Assembly: GCA_910585795.1 (NCBI GenBank)
Contig: CAJUFV010000171.1
Location: forward strand, 1 to 64,000
Reading direction: 5' to 3'
Source of the DNA: an uncultured Clostridia bacterium
GTDB taxonomy: Bacteria; Bacillota; Clostridia; UBA1381
Length of the DNA stretch: 64,000 nt
How positions within the stretch are numbered: the first letter of the stretch is position 1; every line of letters starts with the position of its first letter. The position numbers and the translations under genes are program-made. Positions 10,409 through 19,731 of this stretch are shown in pieces. Under the pieces are notes generated by a model. That model had not been told where the DNA came from and did not search any database. It worked only from the letters and a program-made list of their open reading frames with translations.

Positions 10409-11670
10409 TGAAAAAAATGTTAATTGTCCTGACCGCGCTTACGGCAGTATTCATCTGCGGCTGTTCGCATATTGAAGAATACGCAGAAAACACAGAAACA
10501 TCAAATAGTGTTGAAATAACCTCTGTCAATGTTGAAAATCCTGATTACTACTCACGCTTTAACGGGCAGGATATTTCCATTAACGTATACAATTGGGGAG
10601 AATATATGCCGGATGGCAGTGAAGAAGGTGTTTTAAATCTAAACTCTGAATTTACAAAGCTCACAGGAATTAAAGTAAATTACAGTACCTATGCTACAAA
10701 TGAGGAATTATACGCAAAGCTAAAGGGCGGCGGTTCTACCTATGACATTATCATTCCTTCTGACTACATGATTTCAAGAATGATTAAAGAGGATATGCTT
10801 GAACCGCTTAATATGTCTGACATACCAAATTTTAAAAATATTATGGAAAAGTTCCGCAATCCGGAATATGACCCAAACTCAATGTATTCTGTTCCTTATA
10901 CATGGGGAACCGTAGGAATTATTTATGACAGCACAGTTGTAGATGAAAATGAAATAGGCTGGGACATTCTTTGGAATGAGGATTACGCCGGAAACATACT
11001 CATGTTTGACAATCCCCGCGACGCATTTGCCATTGCTGAAAATATGCTTGGATATTCACTTAATACGGAAAACACTGAAGAGCTTACTAAGGCAGCTCAG
11101 AAGCTCAAGGAGCAGAAAAAAGTCGTTCAGGCATATGTCATGGATGAAATTTTTGACAAGATGGGAGCAGGTGAAGCCATTATAGCGCCTTATTACGCGG
11201 GAGACGCTATTACACTTATGGATGAATTTGAGGAGCTCGCTTTTGTCATTCCGGAAAGCGGCACCAATTTGTTTATAGACGCGGTTTGTATTCCGAAAGG
11301 CTGCCGAAATAAAGATGCGGCTCAAATGTATATAAACTTCCTGTGTGAAAAAGACACCGCATATGCTGTAACCGATTTCATAGGCTATTCCACACCCAAT
11401 CAGAAAGCATATGAAATGCTCCCGGAAGAGGTGAAACACGATGGTATTTCATATCCTGACGATGATTTTATAGAAAAGAAAACCACAATTTTCCGTAACC
11501 TATCCGATGAAGCAAATCTTAAAATGCAGACATTGTGGACTGAAATGAAATCCTCTGAGGAACAGACCCCTAATCGTGTAATTGTTCCGGCATTTATGTC
11601 AATTTGTATCATCGCTTCTCTATTGATATTGATACAGCGGTATATAAAAAAGAAAAAAGATATGTTTTAA
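10405..11670 (+). CDS. potD: Spermidine/putrescine-binding lipoprotein with extra C-terminal membrane anchor
   Basis: This is the extracellular polyamine-binding protein of the transporter. It has a lipoprotein signal with lipobox ICGC (Cys20), a linker of about 35 residues, then a PotD fold: NVYNWGEYMPDG near residue 55, YDIIIPSDYMISRM, VPYTWGTVGIIYD and the late IDAVCIPKG block. At 421 residues it is longer than typical PotD (about 350). The extra part includes a C-terminal membrane helix (MSICIIASLLILIQRY) with a basic KKKK tail. If the lipid anchor is used, the protein would be held at both ends, which is unusual. It is the last gene before a bidirectional terminator. Confidence 0.9.
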   Translation: MMKKMLIVLTALTAVFICGCSHIEEYAENTETSNSVEITSVNVENPDYYSRFNGQDISINVYNWGEYMPDGSEEGVLNLNSEFTKLTGIKVNYSTYATNEELYAKLKGGGSTYDIIIPSDYMISRMIKEDMLEPLNMSDIPNFKNIMEKFRNPEYDPNSMYSVPYTWGTVGIIYDSTVVDENEIGWDILWNEDYAGNILMFDNPRDAFAIAENMLGYSLNTENTEELTKAAQKLKEQKKVVQAYVMDEIFDKMGAGEAIIAPYYAGDAITLMDEFEELAFVIPESGTNLFIDAVCIPKGCRNKDAAQMYINFLCEKDTAYAVTDFIGYSTPNQKAYEMLPEEVKHDGISYPDDDFIEKKTTIFRNLSDEANLKMQTLWTEMKSSEEQTPNRVIVPAFMSICIIASLLILIQRYIKKKKDMF

Positions 11671-11697
11671 TATAATAAAAGGCTGTTCACAATAGAC

Positions 11698-11718
11698 ACA
11701 GTTAAAACATCAAACTGT
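11698..11718. repeat. Small hairpin repeat, copy 1
   Basis: ACAGTT (11698-11703) pairs with AACTGT (11713-11718) around an A-rich 9-nt loop. A near-identical sequence at 18253-18274 has ATAGTT and AACTAT, so both arms change together and pairing is kept. The role is unknown. Confidence 0.45.
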
Positions 11719-11749
11719 TTATCTGTATAACTATATCAATTTTAAATAT

Positions 11750-11784
11750 AAAAAAACCGATAGAATAAAATCTATCGGTTTTTC
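11750..11784. terminator. Bidirectional terminator between potD and the DUF975-like gene
   Basis: A 12-bp stem (AAAACCGATAGA with its complement, 11753-11782) is flanked by A-runs on the left and T-runs on the right, so it can end both convergent transcripts. Confidence 0.88.
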
Positions 11785-11831
11785 TATCTTAACCGTATCC
11801 GCCAAAAACAGCATTTTTATCATATAACCCT

Positions 11832-12614
11832 TTAAAGCTTTGTACCGCATTTAGTGCAAAACTTTTTGTCCGAATTATTATTAAATCCGCACTGCGGACA
11901 TGTGACTGATTCTCCGTCAGATATAGAGCCGGCAGCACTTACTGTATATGAATATGACGAAGACACAGGCTTTTTCGCATATTCATAAAAACCCGCCCGC
12001 ACAAGTCCAAGGAACAGCGGGGCAAATACACTATACGCAATTGACAGTATAACAGAAATAACTGTAAATATAACACCCGCAAACGGAATTAGCGCAAGCA
12101 GAGCAAGAATAAAACTAATTACCATATACGCGGCCGGAATAATAATACTCGCACAAAACATATTCAGCTTATAGCCCTTTGTGTCAATCATTGACTTTCT
12201 AAGCGCTTCTGTCGCATTCACATTAGGCTCACGCATTAAGATATAAGGCGTAAACGCATACGAATAACTCTTTATCACCGCAATAACAGGTCCCGCTATG
12301 GGAACAAGGAACCACAATAAAATCCACAAAGACTTCCAGCACATACCGCCGGCAACATGCGGAAATTTTTTAAAGCCTTCAAAAAGCTGGTCAGAATAGA
12401 CCTCTCTGCCGTTATAGCCGTCAAGATAAATAACCGCCAAGCCGGCGTTTATTGCGGCAATAACAGGTATTGTTATAATCGGCAAAACACCAAAAATAAG
12501 AATAATTATTGTCAGGAATCCGCCCAATAATGAAAGTCCCCAAAGCCGAAGCGGCTTATTTTTAAGAATATTAAACGACCGTCTGTAAATACTTTTTATC
12601 ATAATAATTTCCAT
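11832..12614 (-). CDS. DUF975-like integral membrane protein with C-terminal zinc ribbon
   Basis: The roughly 260-residue protein has about six membrane segments and the layout of DUF975-type proteins (N-terminal RSFNILKNKPLRLWGLSLL, then a YLDGYNG-type loop, and SYAFTPYILM in the middle). A Ser/Tyr linker leads to a zinc-ribbon with two CxxC pairs (CPQCGFNNNS and FCTKCGTKL). The ATG at 12614 is favoured because GAAAGG lies just upstream. In-frame ATGs at 12629 and 12602 are alternatives. It has no clear operon partner. The function is unknown, and a role in protein sorting or assembly would be a guess. Confidence 0.75.
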   Translation of the reverse strand: MEIIMIKSIYRRSFNILKNKPLRLWGLSLLGGFLTIIILIFGVLPIITIPVIAAINAGLAVIYLDGYNGREVYSDQLFEGFKKFPHVAGGMCWKSLWILLWFLVPIAGPVIAVIKSYSYAFTPYILMREPNVNATEALRKSMIDTKGYKLNMFCASIIIPAAYMVISFILALLALIPFAGVIFTVISVILSIAYSVFAPLFLGLVRAGFYEYAKKPVSSSYSYTVSAAGSISDGESVTCPQCGFNNNSDKKFCTKCGTKL

Positions 12615-12629
12615 AGCCTTTCTGCCCAC

Positions 12630-12787
12630 AAATAGTAATTAAAAATCTTAACCATTCCTGCCTGTGGGCTGACAAGGCGTTAAATGGAAATTATGTCCAT
12701 GCGCGTTCGCCGTAAGCGAAAAATCACACGGGCAATTAAATTAGTTAACGTGATTTAGCACGTTAATACCTCACTGTTAGTATATAA
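12630..12787. other. Structured intergenic spacer between araD and the DUF975-like gene
   Basis: Two clean inverted repeats are present. TTCGC/GCGAA lies around 12706-12720. TTAACGTG (12745-12752) is perfectly mirrored by CACGTTAA (12759-12766) across a 6-nt loop. The second lies just beyond the araD stop and could be a weak terminator or an operator. It has no U-run. Confidence 0.45.
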
Positions 12788-13480
12788 TTATTTTCCCTGT
12801 CCGTAATACGCGTTTGCTCCGTGCTTTCTGTAATAATGCTTATCCTGAAGCTCCCGCGGAGCGGGCTTTACATTCGGATTTATTGCCTCTGTATGCACTG
12901 CCATCTTTGCCACCTCTTCAAGAACCACCGCGTTATGCACAGCGTCTATACCGTCTTTTCCCCATGTAAACGGCCCGTGATTTTTACACAGCACCGCCGG
13001 AACAGCCTCATAATCTTTATCTTTAAAGAAATCAGCTATTAATACACCTGTATTTTTTTCATAACCGCTGTCAATTTCTTCTTGTGTCAGATTCCTGACA
13101 CATGGAATTTCACCATACATATAGTCGGCATGTGTTGTGCCATAGCACGGAATACCTCGTCCGGCCTGCGCCCAGCTTGTCGCCCACGGTGAATGAGTAT
13201 GCACAATACCGCCTATATTCAAAAAAGCCCTGTATAGCTCCGCATGTGTCGCTGTATCTGACGAAGGATTATACTCACCCTCAATTTTATCGCCGTTAAG
13301 GTCAACGATAACCATATCCTCCGGCCTTAGCTTGTCATAGTCAACTCCCGACGGCTTAATTGCGAAATATCCTGTCTCTCTGTCAATCTCACTGACATTT
13401 CCCCATGTAAACGTCACTAATCCGTGTTTTGGAAGCTGCATATTTGCCTCGTAAACTCTTTTTTTCAGTTCTTCTAACAT
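12788..13480 (-). CDS. araD: L-ribulose-5-phosphate 4-epimerase
   Basis: This zinc enzyme interconverts L-ribulose 5-phosphate and D-xylulose 5-phosphate, linking L-arabinose (and related sugars) to the pentose phosphate pathway. The 230 residues match AraD. Seen in the sequence are [11 protein letters not shown] near the N-terminus, the substrate loop [11 protein letters not shown], zinc ligands in [14 protein letters not shown], and a third histidine in [10 protein letters not shown]. It starts at ATG with AGGGAGAT upstream, 21 bp after the kinase gene, and is co-transcribed with it. No isomerase (AraA) is in the window. Confidence 0.93.
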   Translation of the reverse strand: MLEELKKRVYEANMQLPKHGLVTFTWGNVSEIDRETGYFAIKPSGVDYDKLRPEDMVIVDLNGDKIEGEYNPSSDTATHAELYRAFLNIGGIVHTHSPWATSWAQAGRGIPCYGTTHADYMYGEIPCVRNLTQEEIDSGYEKNTGVLIADFFKDKDYEAVPAVLCKNHGPFTWGKDGIDAVHNAVVLEEVAKMAVHTEAINPNVKPAPRELQDKHYYRKHGANAYYGQGK

Positions 13481-13501
13481 ATTAATAATCTCCCTTGTTT
13501 A

Positions 13502-15094
13502 TTACTTCATATTTTCAACTGCCGCTTTTTCGATAGGCAAGCCGCATGCGTAACGCTCCGCAAAGACATTAAAGCCGTCAACATCAGCCTTATCAGGCTT
13601 AATAGAATATACCTCTCCTTTTGCGAACACCTTGCTGTCAAGAAAATCCATAAGCGTTTCTCCGTCGGATTTTGTAAGCATATATGACGCGAGAAGCGCG
13701 ATACCCCACGCTCCGCCCTCGCCTGCTGTTTCCATCAATGAAACAGGCGTATTTATAGCTGCCGCCATAAATTTCTGGCCGACGTCCTTAGTTTTAAACA
13801 ACCCCCCGTGACCAAACATTCTGTCAATTTTTACATCCTCTTCCGAAAGAATATCCATACCCAGCTTAAGAGTACCCAGTGACGAATACAGATGCGTACG
13901 CATCATATTAGCAAGATTAAATTTACTGTCCGGAGTACGTACAAATAACGGTCTGCCTTCGGATAGTCCTGTTATATTCTCTCCTGAGAAATAATTATAG
14001 GAAAGAAGTCCGCCGCAGTCAGCGTCACCCTCCAGCGCCTTGAAATAGAGTGTATCATACAGCTTTGGCGTGCTTATATCAACGCCCAGCTCCTCGGCAA
14101 ACTCACGGAATATACCAACCCACGCATTAATATCCGAAGTACAGTTGTTTACATGCACCATAGCGACATCGTCTCCTACAGGAGTTGTTACAATATCAAT
14201 TTCAGGATACGCGTTTTTAAGAGGCTTTTCAAGAACAACCATAGCAAACACAGAGGTACCGGCAGACACATTGCCCGTACGCTTTGTAATACTGTTTGTT
14301 GCTGCCATACCTGTTCCCGCGTCGCCCTCCGGCGGACAAAGAGGGATTCCGCTTCTAAGCTTACCCGAAGCATCAAGCAGCTTCGCTCCCTCCTCCGATA
14401 AATTACCGGCATTGTCTCCCGCGACAAGCACTTTAGGGAGAATATCATAAATACTCCACGGATATTTTTTGACAGAATCAATAGCATTAAATTTATCAAG
14501 CATTTGTTTGTTATAGTCTTTTATACCGCTGTCTATCGGAAACATACCCGAAGCCTCTCCGATACCAAGAACAAACCTGCCCGTTAGCTTCCAGTGTATA
14601 TATCCGGCAAGAGTTGTCAGATATTTAATATCGCGGACATGCTTCTCACCGTTTAAGACTGCCTGATAAAGATGAGCAATACTCCAGCGTTCAGGAATAT
14701 TAAAATTAAACAGCTCTGTAAGCTCCTCCGCGGCTTTTCCAGTTATACTATTTCTCCATGTACGAAACGGAACAAGCAGCTCTCCGTTTTTATCAAACGC
14801 CATGTAGCCGTGCATCATTGCGCTGAAGCCTATCGCGCCGATTGATGTGATTTCCGCGCCGTATTTTTCTTTTACGTCCCTTGTCATATCACTGTAGCAA
14901 TCCTGAAGCCCTGTCCATATATCGTCTAAAGTATATGTCCATATACCGTCTGTAAGACGGTTTTCCCAGTCATGACTGCCGGACGCTAAAGGATTATTGT
15001 TTTCATCAATAAGTACAGCCTTTATACGAGTTGAGCCAAACTCAATCCCCAGCACAGTTTTTCCGTCTTCAATCGCCTGTTTTATGTTTTCCAT
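13502..15094 (-). CDS. FGGY-family sugar kinase, probably L-ribulokinase type
   Basis: This is a cytosolic ATP-dependent sugar kinase. The N-terminal phosphate-binding segment is [16 protein letters not shown] and the C-terminal signature region has [15 protein letters not shown] and [16 protein letters not shown] chose the ATG at 15094 because GGAGGAT precedes it, giving 530 residues. A frame extended by 20 residues lacks a ribosome site. The araD gene lies 21 bp downstream, so L-ribulose is the most likely substrate. The FGGY family also includes xylulokinases, and specificity is inferred from context only. Confidence 0.85.
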   Translation of the reverse strand: MENIKQAIEDGKTVLGIEFGSTRIKAVLIDENNNPLASGSHDWENRLTDGIWTYTLDDIWTGLQDCYSDMTRDVKEKYGAEITSIGAIGFSAMMHGYMAFDKNGELLVPFRTWRNSITGKAAEELTELFNFNIPERWSIAHLYQAVLNGEKHVRDIKYLTTLAGYIHWKLTGRFVLGIGEASGMFPIDSGIKDYNKQMLDKFNAIDSVKKYPWSIYDILPKVLVAGDNAGNLSEEGAKLLDASGKLRSGIPLCPPEGDAGTGMAATNSITKRTGNVSAGTSVFAMVVLEKPLKNAYPEIDIVTTPVGDDVAMVHVNNCTSDINAWVGIFREFAEELGVDISTPKLYDTLYFKALEGDADCGGLLSYNYFSGENITGLSEGRPLFVRTPDSKFNLANMMRTHLYSSLGTLKLGMDILSEEDVKIDRMFGHGGLFKTKDVGQKFMAAAINTPVSLMETAGEGGAWGIALLASYMLTKSDGETLMDFLDSKVFAKGEVYSIKPDKADVDGFNVFAERYACGLPIEKAAVENMK

Positions 15095-15180
15095 AATATC
15101 CTCCTTAATAATTAATATTTCTTTAAATTCACTACAGTTATACCAATTTACCAAATCTTACTTAATTGTCCTTATTTTTT

Positions 15181-15208
15181 ATTATAACATTTTTACGGAA
15201 TTTAGCAA
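15181..15208 (-). promoter_or_regulatory. Promoter of the kinase-araD operon
   Basis: On the minus strand, TTGCTA (15208-15203), a 16-bp spacer and a perfect TATAAT (15186-15181) lie about 90 bp before the kinase start. No clear AraR-type operator was recognised. Confidence 0.55.
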
Positions 15209-15281
15209 TATAAAATAAAAAAAATATTAAATTAATTTATTCCGTGCCTGACTCCGGCAGAGCAAAATTATTTCGCGTATC

Positions 15282-15310
15282 TTGACATAGCAATGGATTT
15301 TTTATATAAT
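15282..15310 (+). promoter_or_regulatory. Promoter of alaS
   Basis: A perfect TTGACA (15282-15287) and perfect TATAAT (15305-15310) are spaced 17 bp apart. The leader is only about 35 nt, so no T-box can precede alaS here. Confidence 0.88.
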
Positions 15311-15353
15311 AATAGGAAGAATTAACAATTGAACGAAGGAGATTAAATAAATT

Positions 15354-17996
15354 ATGAAACCGATGGGTATAAATGAAATACGAGAAAAATTTCTCAGCTT
15401 TTTTGAATCGAAAAGCTGTTTAAGACTTGACAGCTTTCCTCTTATTCCGAAAAATGACGCAAGTCTGCTGCTTATAAATTCAGGCATGGCTCCCATGAAG
15501 CCATGGTTCCAGAACCCTGAAACCGCACCGAAAAGACGTGTTACCACCTGTCAGAAATGCATAAGAACCGGCGATATTGAAAACGTGGGAAAAACCGCGC
15601 GCCACGGAACTTTTTTTGAAATGCTGGGCAACTTCTCCTTCGGAGATTATTTCAAGCATGAAGCGACATCATGGGCATGGGAATTCTTTACAAAGGTTAT
15701 GGAAATACCGGAGGAGCGCCTCTGGATTTCCGTTTATGAAGAGGATGATGAGGCGCGCGACATATGGATAAACGAAGTCGGCGTTGACCCGTCCCATATT
15801 GTCAAGCTTGGAAAGAGCGATAATTTCTGGGAGCATGGCACAGGTCCATGCGGTCCTTGCAGCGAGATTTACTATGACCGCGGCGAGGAATACGGCTGCG
15901 GCAGTCCCGACTGCGGCGTTGGCTGTGAATGTGACCGCTTCATGGAAGTCTGGAATCTGGTATTTACGCAGTTCGACAAGGACGAAGACGGTAACTACAA
16001 TCCACTGCCTAATCCAAATATTGATACAGGTATGGGGCTTGAACGTCTTGCGGTTGTTATGCAAAGCGTTGACAATCTGTTTGAGGTTGACACCGTTCAA
16101 GACGTAATGAAGCATATCTGCTCAATAGCGGGACTGGAATACAAAAAGGATGATAAAAAAGATGTTTCACTGCGTGTTATTACTGACCATATCAGAAGCA
16201 CGGTTATGATGGTGTCAGACGGCGTTATTCCGTCCAACGAGGGCAGAGGCTATGTTCTGCGCCGTCTTTTAAGACGCGCGGCTCGTCATGGAAAGCTTCT
16301 TAATATTAACAAACAATTTCTGTTTGAAGTGGCGGACACAGTTATAAACTGCTCAAAAGACGCGTATCCTGAGCTTGAAGAAAAAAGAGATTATATTAAA
16401 AAAATTATACAAAAGGAAGAGGAACGCTTTGACGCTACTATTGACAACGGTCTTGTAGTTCTTAACGGCTATATTGAAGAAGCTAAAAAGGACGGCAGAA
16501 AGAGCCTTACGGGCGATGAAGCCTTCAAGCTGCATGATACCTACGGCTTTCCCCTTGATTTAACAATTGAAATGGCGCAGGAACAAGGACTTGAAGTTGA
16601 CACAGATGGTTTTAACACAGCAATGCAGGAGCAGAAGGAAACAGCAAGAAACGCGAGAGAGGACGGCTCAAGCTGGGACGGCGACGAAGCCTATGTATTT
16701 GAAAACGCTAAACCGACTGTATTTACAGGCTATGACGCGCTTGAAGCCGAAGCAAAAATCACCGGTATCGTTGTTGAGGGTGAGGGCGTTTCACAGGCTA
16801 TATGCACAGAACAAAATGGATTTATAGTAACTGACATAACACCGTTTTACGCGGAAATGGGCGGTCAGACAGGTGACACAGGTATAGTATCTGTAAACGG
16901 AAAAGCCGCGGCGGATATTGTAAACACGACAAAGACAGCCGATGGATATTATATGCATGAAATACATGTGAGCGACGGAGCGTTAAGTGTGGGTGACACA
17001 GTTACGCTTACAGTTGATAAAGCGCGCAGAATGGCGATATGCCGTAATCATACCGCAACACACATTCTTGATAAAGCGTTACGCGAGGTTTTAGGCTCTC
17101 ATGTGGCTCAGGCTGGTTCGCTTGTCGAGGACAACAGACTGCGTTTTGACTTTTCACATTTTGAGGCAATGACTTCTGAACAGATAAAACAAACAGAAGA
17201 GCTTGTCAACAAAAAAATTCTTGAAAGCATTGATGTTACCGTCCGTGAGCTTCCTATTGAGGAAGCTAAAAAGCTTGGCGCGATTGCTCTGTTCGGAGAG
17301 AAATACGGGGATATTGTAAGAGTTGTTTCCATCGGCGATTACAGCGTAGAATTCTGCGGCGGTACACATCTTACCAATTCGGCGCAGTGCGGATTATTCA
17401 AAATCATTTCAGAAAGCGGAGTCGCTGCTGGCACGAGACGTATTGAGGCCGTTACAGGACAAGGAGTACTTGAATATATAAATAACAACGACAGACTTAT
17501 CGCGGAAACCGCTGCCGCTCTTAAAACAAATCAGATACACGAGATTAACAAAAAAGCGGAAAGTCTGTTTATCCAAAACAGAGAGCTTGAAAAACAGATT
17601 GACAGCTTCAAAGAAAAAATGGCTGCCGCAAAGGTAAGCAACATTATGGCCGGTATCAAGCATATTGGCAATATAAATCTTCTTACCGCGCAGGTTGACG
17701 GTATGAGCGCGGACGAGATGAAAACAATGGCGGACAAGGTTAAGGCGGACGTTCAAAACAGTGTTGCCGTTATGGGCTCGCTGACAGACGGCAAAATCAC
17801 GTTTGTAGCAATGGCTTCAAAGGACGCTGTTAAAGCCGGTGTGCACTGCGGAAATATAATTAAGGAAATAACTGCTATTGCCGGCGGACGAGGCGGCGGC
17901 AAGCCTGATATGGCACAAGGCGGCGGAGCAGACGCAAACAAAATTGATGACGCTCTTGCGCGGGTTGATGAAATAGTAGAAGCACAAATAAAATAA
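15354..17996 (+). CDS. alaS: Alanine--tRNA ligase
   Basis: This enzyme charges tRNA-Ala and edits misacylated Ser/Gly. At 880 residues it is full length. The N-terminal class II catalytic domain begins with INEIREKFLSFFESK and includes RVTTCQKCIRTGDIENVGKT. The editing domain carries the zinc motif NHTATHILDKALR with the later FCGGTHLTN. The C-terminal glycine-rich C-Ala domain ends in AGGRGGGKPDMAQGG. GAAGGAG precedes the ATG. It has its own strong promoter and is divergent from the sugar kinase. Confidence 0.98.
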   Translation: MKPMGINEIREKFLSFFESKSCLRLDSFPLIPKNDASLLLINSGMAPMKPWFQNPETAPKRRVTTCQKCIRTGDIENVGKTARHGTFFEMLGNFSFGDYFKHEATSWAWEFFTKVMEIPEERLWISVYEEDDEARDIWINEVGVDPSHIVKLGKSDNFWEHGTGPCGPCSEIYYDRGEEYGCGSPDCGVGCECDRFMEVWNLVFTQFDKDEDGNYNPLPNPNIDTGMGLERLAVVMQSVDNLFEVDTVQDVMKHICSIAGLEYKKDDKKDVSLRVITDHIRSTVMMVSDGVIPSNEGRGYVLRRLLRRAARHGKLLNINKQFLFEVADTVINCSKDAYPELEEKRDYIKKIIQKEEERFDATIDNGLVVLNGYIEEAKKDGRKSLTGDEAFKLHDTYGFPLDLTIEMAQEQGLEVDTDGFNTAMQEQKETARNAREDGSSWDGDEAYVFENAKPTVFTGYDALEAEAKITGIVVEGEGVSQAICTEQNGFIVTDITPFYAEMGGQTGDTGIVSVNGKAAADIVNTTKTADGYYMHEIHVSDGALSVGDTVTLTVDKARRMAICRNHTATHILDKALREVLGSHVAQAGSLVEDNRLRFDFSHFEAMTSEQIKQTEELVNKKILESIDVTVRELPIEEAKKLGAIALFGEKYGDIVRVVSIGDYSVEFCGGTHLTNSAQCGLFKIISESGVAAGTRRIEAVTGQGVLEYINNNDRLIAETAAALKTNQIHEINKKAESLFIQNRELEKQIDSFKEKMAAAKVSNIMAGIKHIGNINLLTAQVDGMSADEMKTMADKVKADVQNSVAVMGSLTDGKITFVAMASKDAVKAGVHCGNIIKEITAIAGGRGGGKPDMAQGGGADANKIDDALARVDEIVEAQIK

Positions 17997-18012
17997 TGCT
18001 TTTCCAAATGAA

Positions 18013-18036
18013 AAGGGCTGTCTTGTGACAGCCCTT
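18013..18036. terminator. Hairpin after alaS
   Basis: AAGGGCTGTC (18013-18022) and GACAGCCCTT (18027-18036) form a perfect 10-bp stem with a 4-nt loop 16 bp past the alaS stop. The U-tract is poor on the plus strand and short on the minus strand, so termination may be partial or the hairpin may protect the 3' end. Confidence 0.55.
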
Positions 18037-18145
18037 AAGCATAAAATGTATGATTTCGCGGTTTCTCAGACGCGCATAAGAAACTCGCCGCCCGCCATGC
18101 TTTATGAACTGAGCAGCGCGTAAAAAATACAAGGCTCAGATTAAT

Positions 18146-18291
18146 TGCTAAATAAATCTTGAATCACAACTATATTAATTATAATTTTACATGTGTAAAA
18201 AGCCCGCATTTTTTTACAATAAAATATATGTAAAAAATAGTAACCATATAACATAGTTAAAACAGTCAAACTATTTAAAATTTATTTAGCA
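18146..18291. repeat. 146-bp AT-rich block bounded by a perfect 12-bp inverted repeat
   Basis: TGCTAAATAAAT (18146-18157) is mirrored by ATTTATTTAGCA (18280-18291). The interior is AT-rich and non-coding and contains copy 2 of the small hairpin repeat. This resembles a tiny MITE-like element or a long-range stem upstream of the HIT gene. I saw no target duplication. Confidence 0.4.
18253..18274. repeat. Small hairpin repeat, copy 2
   Basis: ATAGTT (18253-18258) pairs with AACTAT (18269-18274). The loop sequence matches the copy at 11698-11718 apart from one inserted base. Confidence 0.45.
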
Positions 18292-18356
18292 GATATATAA
18301 TCACATATTATTACTTAAGTGTAAATAGCTTAATCAAAAATTTAGGAGGAATAAAC

Positions 18357-18692
18357 ATGGATTGTCTGTTTTGTAAAATTATAAGCGGTGAAATTCCGTC
18401 AACAAAGGTATATGAGGATGATATGCTTCTAGCGTTCCTCGACATCAACCCGCAGGCGCCGAAGCATATCGTGATTGTACCTAAAACACATATTCAGAGC
18501 GCAAATGAAATAAACGGGACAAATCTTAAATATGTGGCGGCAATATGGGAAAAAATCCCTCAGCTTGCAAAGGATTTAAGTTTTGCTGAAAATGGCTATA
18601 GAGTAATAAACAACTGCGGCAGCGACGGCGGGCAAACAGTCCCGCATCTGCATTTCCACCTTCTCGGCGGAAAACAGTTTACTGATTTTTAA
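18357..18692 (+). CDS. HIT family (HinT-like) nucleotide phosphoramidase
   Basis: This 111-residue cytosolic protein belongs to the histidine triad superfamily, whose HinT members cleave purine nucleoside phosphoramidates. The N-terminal DCLFCKIISGEIPSTKVYED block is characteristic and contains the CxxC pair. The active site HLHFHLLGG sits near the C-terminus. TAGGAGGA precedes the ATG. The gene is transcribed alone or with weak read-through from alaS and ends at a bidirectional terminator. Confidence 0.93.
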   Translation: MDCLFCKIISGEIPSTKVYEDDMLLAFLDINPQAPKHIVIVPKTHIQSANEINGTNLKYVAAIWEKIPQLAKDLSFAENGYRVINNCGSDGGQTVPHLHFHLLGGKQFTDF

Positions 18693-18702
18693 TACAGGTA
18701 TT

Positions 18703-18736
18703 AAAAAAGCGGATAAAAATTTTATCCGTTTTTTTT
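18703..18736. terminator. Bidirectional terminator between convergent HIT and radical SAM genes
   Basis: The stem AAAAAAGCGGATAAA with its complement has A/T runs on both sides (18703-18736). The radical SAM stop codon (18722) lies inside it. Confidence 0.88.
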
Positions 18737-19666
18737 ATATTTTGCTCCCTGATATGTGTCCAGTTTTAGCATAAGCTTATCAATTTCATTTAATACAACA
18801 AATTTTTTCAAGCTCCATTCTGGACCTATAAGCGAATCCCGTCCCCCATCTCCGGTCAAACGCTGGATAACTGTTTCCTCTGGAAACAATTCAAGCTGAC
18901 TGACAATGGTATCAACATAAGCTTCAAGCGTCATAAGCTCAAATTCACCTTTTTCATACATTTCAGCAAGACGGGTATTCTTCAGCACATGCAGTAAATG
19001 CAGCTTCACACAATGCGGATTAAGCGCGGCAACAGCGCGCGCGCTGTCAAGCATCATTTCTTTTGTCTCACCCGGAAGACCGTCTATAAGATGCACGCAA
19101 ATATTTATTCCTAACTTACGCAGCTTTTCATACCCTTCCAGAAAATCCGCGTAAGTATGACAGCGGTTTATAAGCTCTCCCGTTTTATCATAAATAGTCT
19201 GTAACCCCAGCTCAACAATAAGATATGTTCGCTCATTCAGCTCTGATAAGTATTCCATCACATCATCTTCCAGACAATCCGCGCGCGTCGCTATACTAAG
19301 TCCCACAACATTATCCTGCGCCAGCGCACATTCAAAACGTTCACGCAGAACCTCTGCCGGCGCATATGTATTAGTATGCGCCTGAAAATACGGAATATAT
19401 TTTGCGTTACTCCATTTCTTATGCATGCGCTCCCTGACCTCGTTAAACTGTGTCAAAATATTATGGGACGGGTCACCCGCAAAATCACCGCTGCCGCCGG
19501 AGCAGTATATACAGCCGCCCACGCCCTTGCTCCCGTCAATATTCGGACATGTAAAGCCTCCGTTTAAGGCAACCTTAAACACCTTCCCCCCAAACCTTCT
19601 TTGAAGATGATAATTCCATGTATAATAACGTTTATTATCATTTGAGTATTTAAAACTATTTTTCAT
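18722..19666 (-). CDS. TIGR01212 family (YhcC-like) radical SAM protein
   Basis: The 314-residue protein has the family's opening YTWNYHLQRRFGGKVFKVAL and an atypical Fe-S cluster motif, CPNIDGSKGVGGCIYC, at about residues 38-53, in which the first cysteine is far from the last two. SAM-binding elements follow, such as VGLSIATRADCL and VELGLQT. It is a cytosolic Fe-S enzyme whose substrate is uncertain in general. An inverted repeat (19674-19705) lies directly before the start and overlaps the likely ribosome site. Confidence 0.9.
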   Translation of the reverse strand: MKNSFKYSNDNKRYYTWNYHLQRRFGGKVFKVALNGGFTCPNIDGSKGVGGCIYCSGGSGDFAGDPSHNILTQFNEVRERMHKKWSNAKYIPYFQAHTNTYAPAEVLRERFECALAQDNVVGLSIATRADCLEDDVMEYLSELNERTYLIVELGLQTIYDKTGELINRCHTYADFLEGYEKLRKLGINICVHLIDGLPGETKEMMLDSARAVAALNPHCVKLHLLHVLKNTRLAEMYEKGEFELMTLEAYVDTIVSQLELFPEETVIQRLTGDGGRDSLIGPEWSLKKFVVLNEIDKLMLKLDTYQGAKYKKNG

Positions 19667-19673
19667 AATAATT

Positions 19674-19705
19674 AACCGCTCCTCCGCAAAGCAGATGGAG
19701 CGGTT
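19674..19705 (-). promoter_or_regulatory. Hairpin overlapping the radical SAM ribosome site
   Basis: AACCGCTC (19674-19681) is complementary to GAGCGGTT (19698-19705). On the minus strand the GGAGGAG ribosome site of the downstream gene lies in the loop and 3' arm. The hairpin could limit translation or act as a weak terminator of the secreted-protein gene. No U-run follows it. Confidence 0.45.
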
Positions 19706-19731
19706 ATTCCTCCTATCAGTATAAAAAGGAT

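Noticed and set aside
15300..15353. Possible T-box before alaS
   Set aside because: The predicted leader is only about 35 nt and lacks the conserved T-box sequence.
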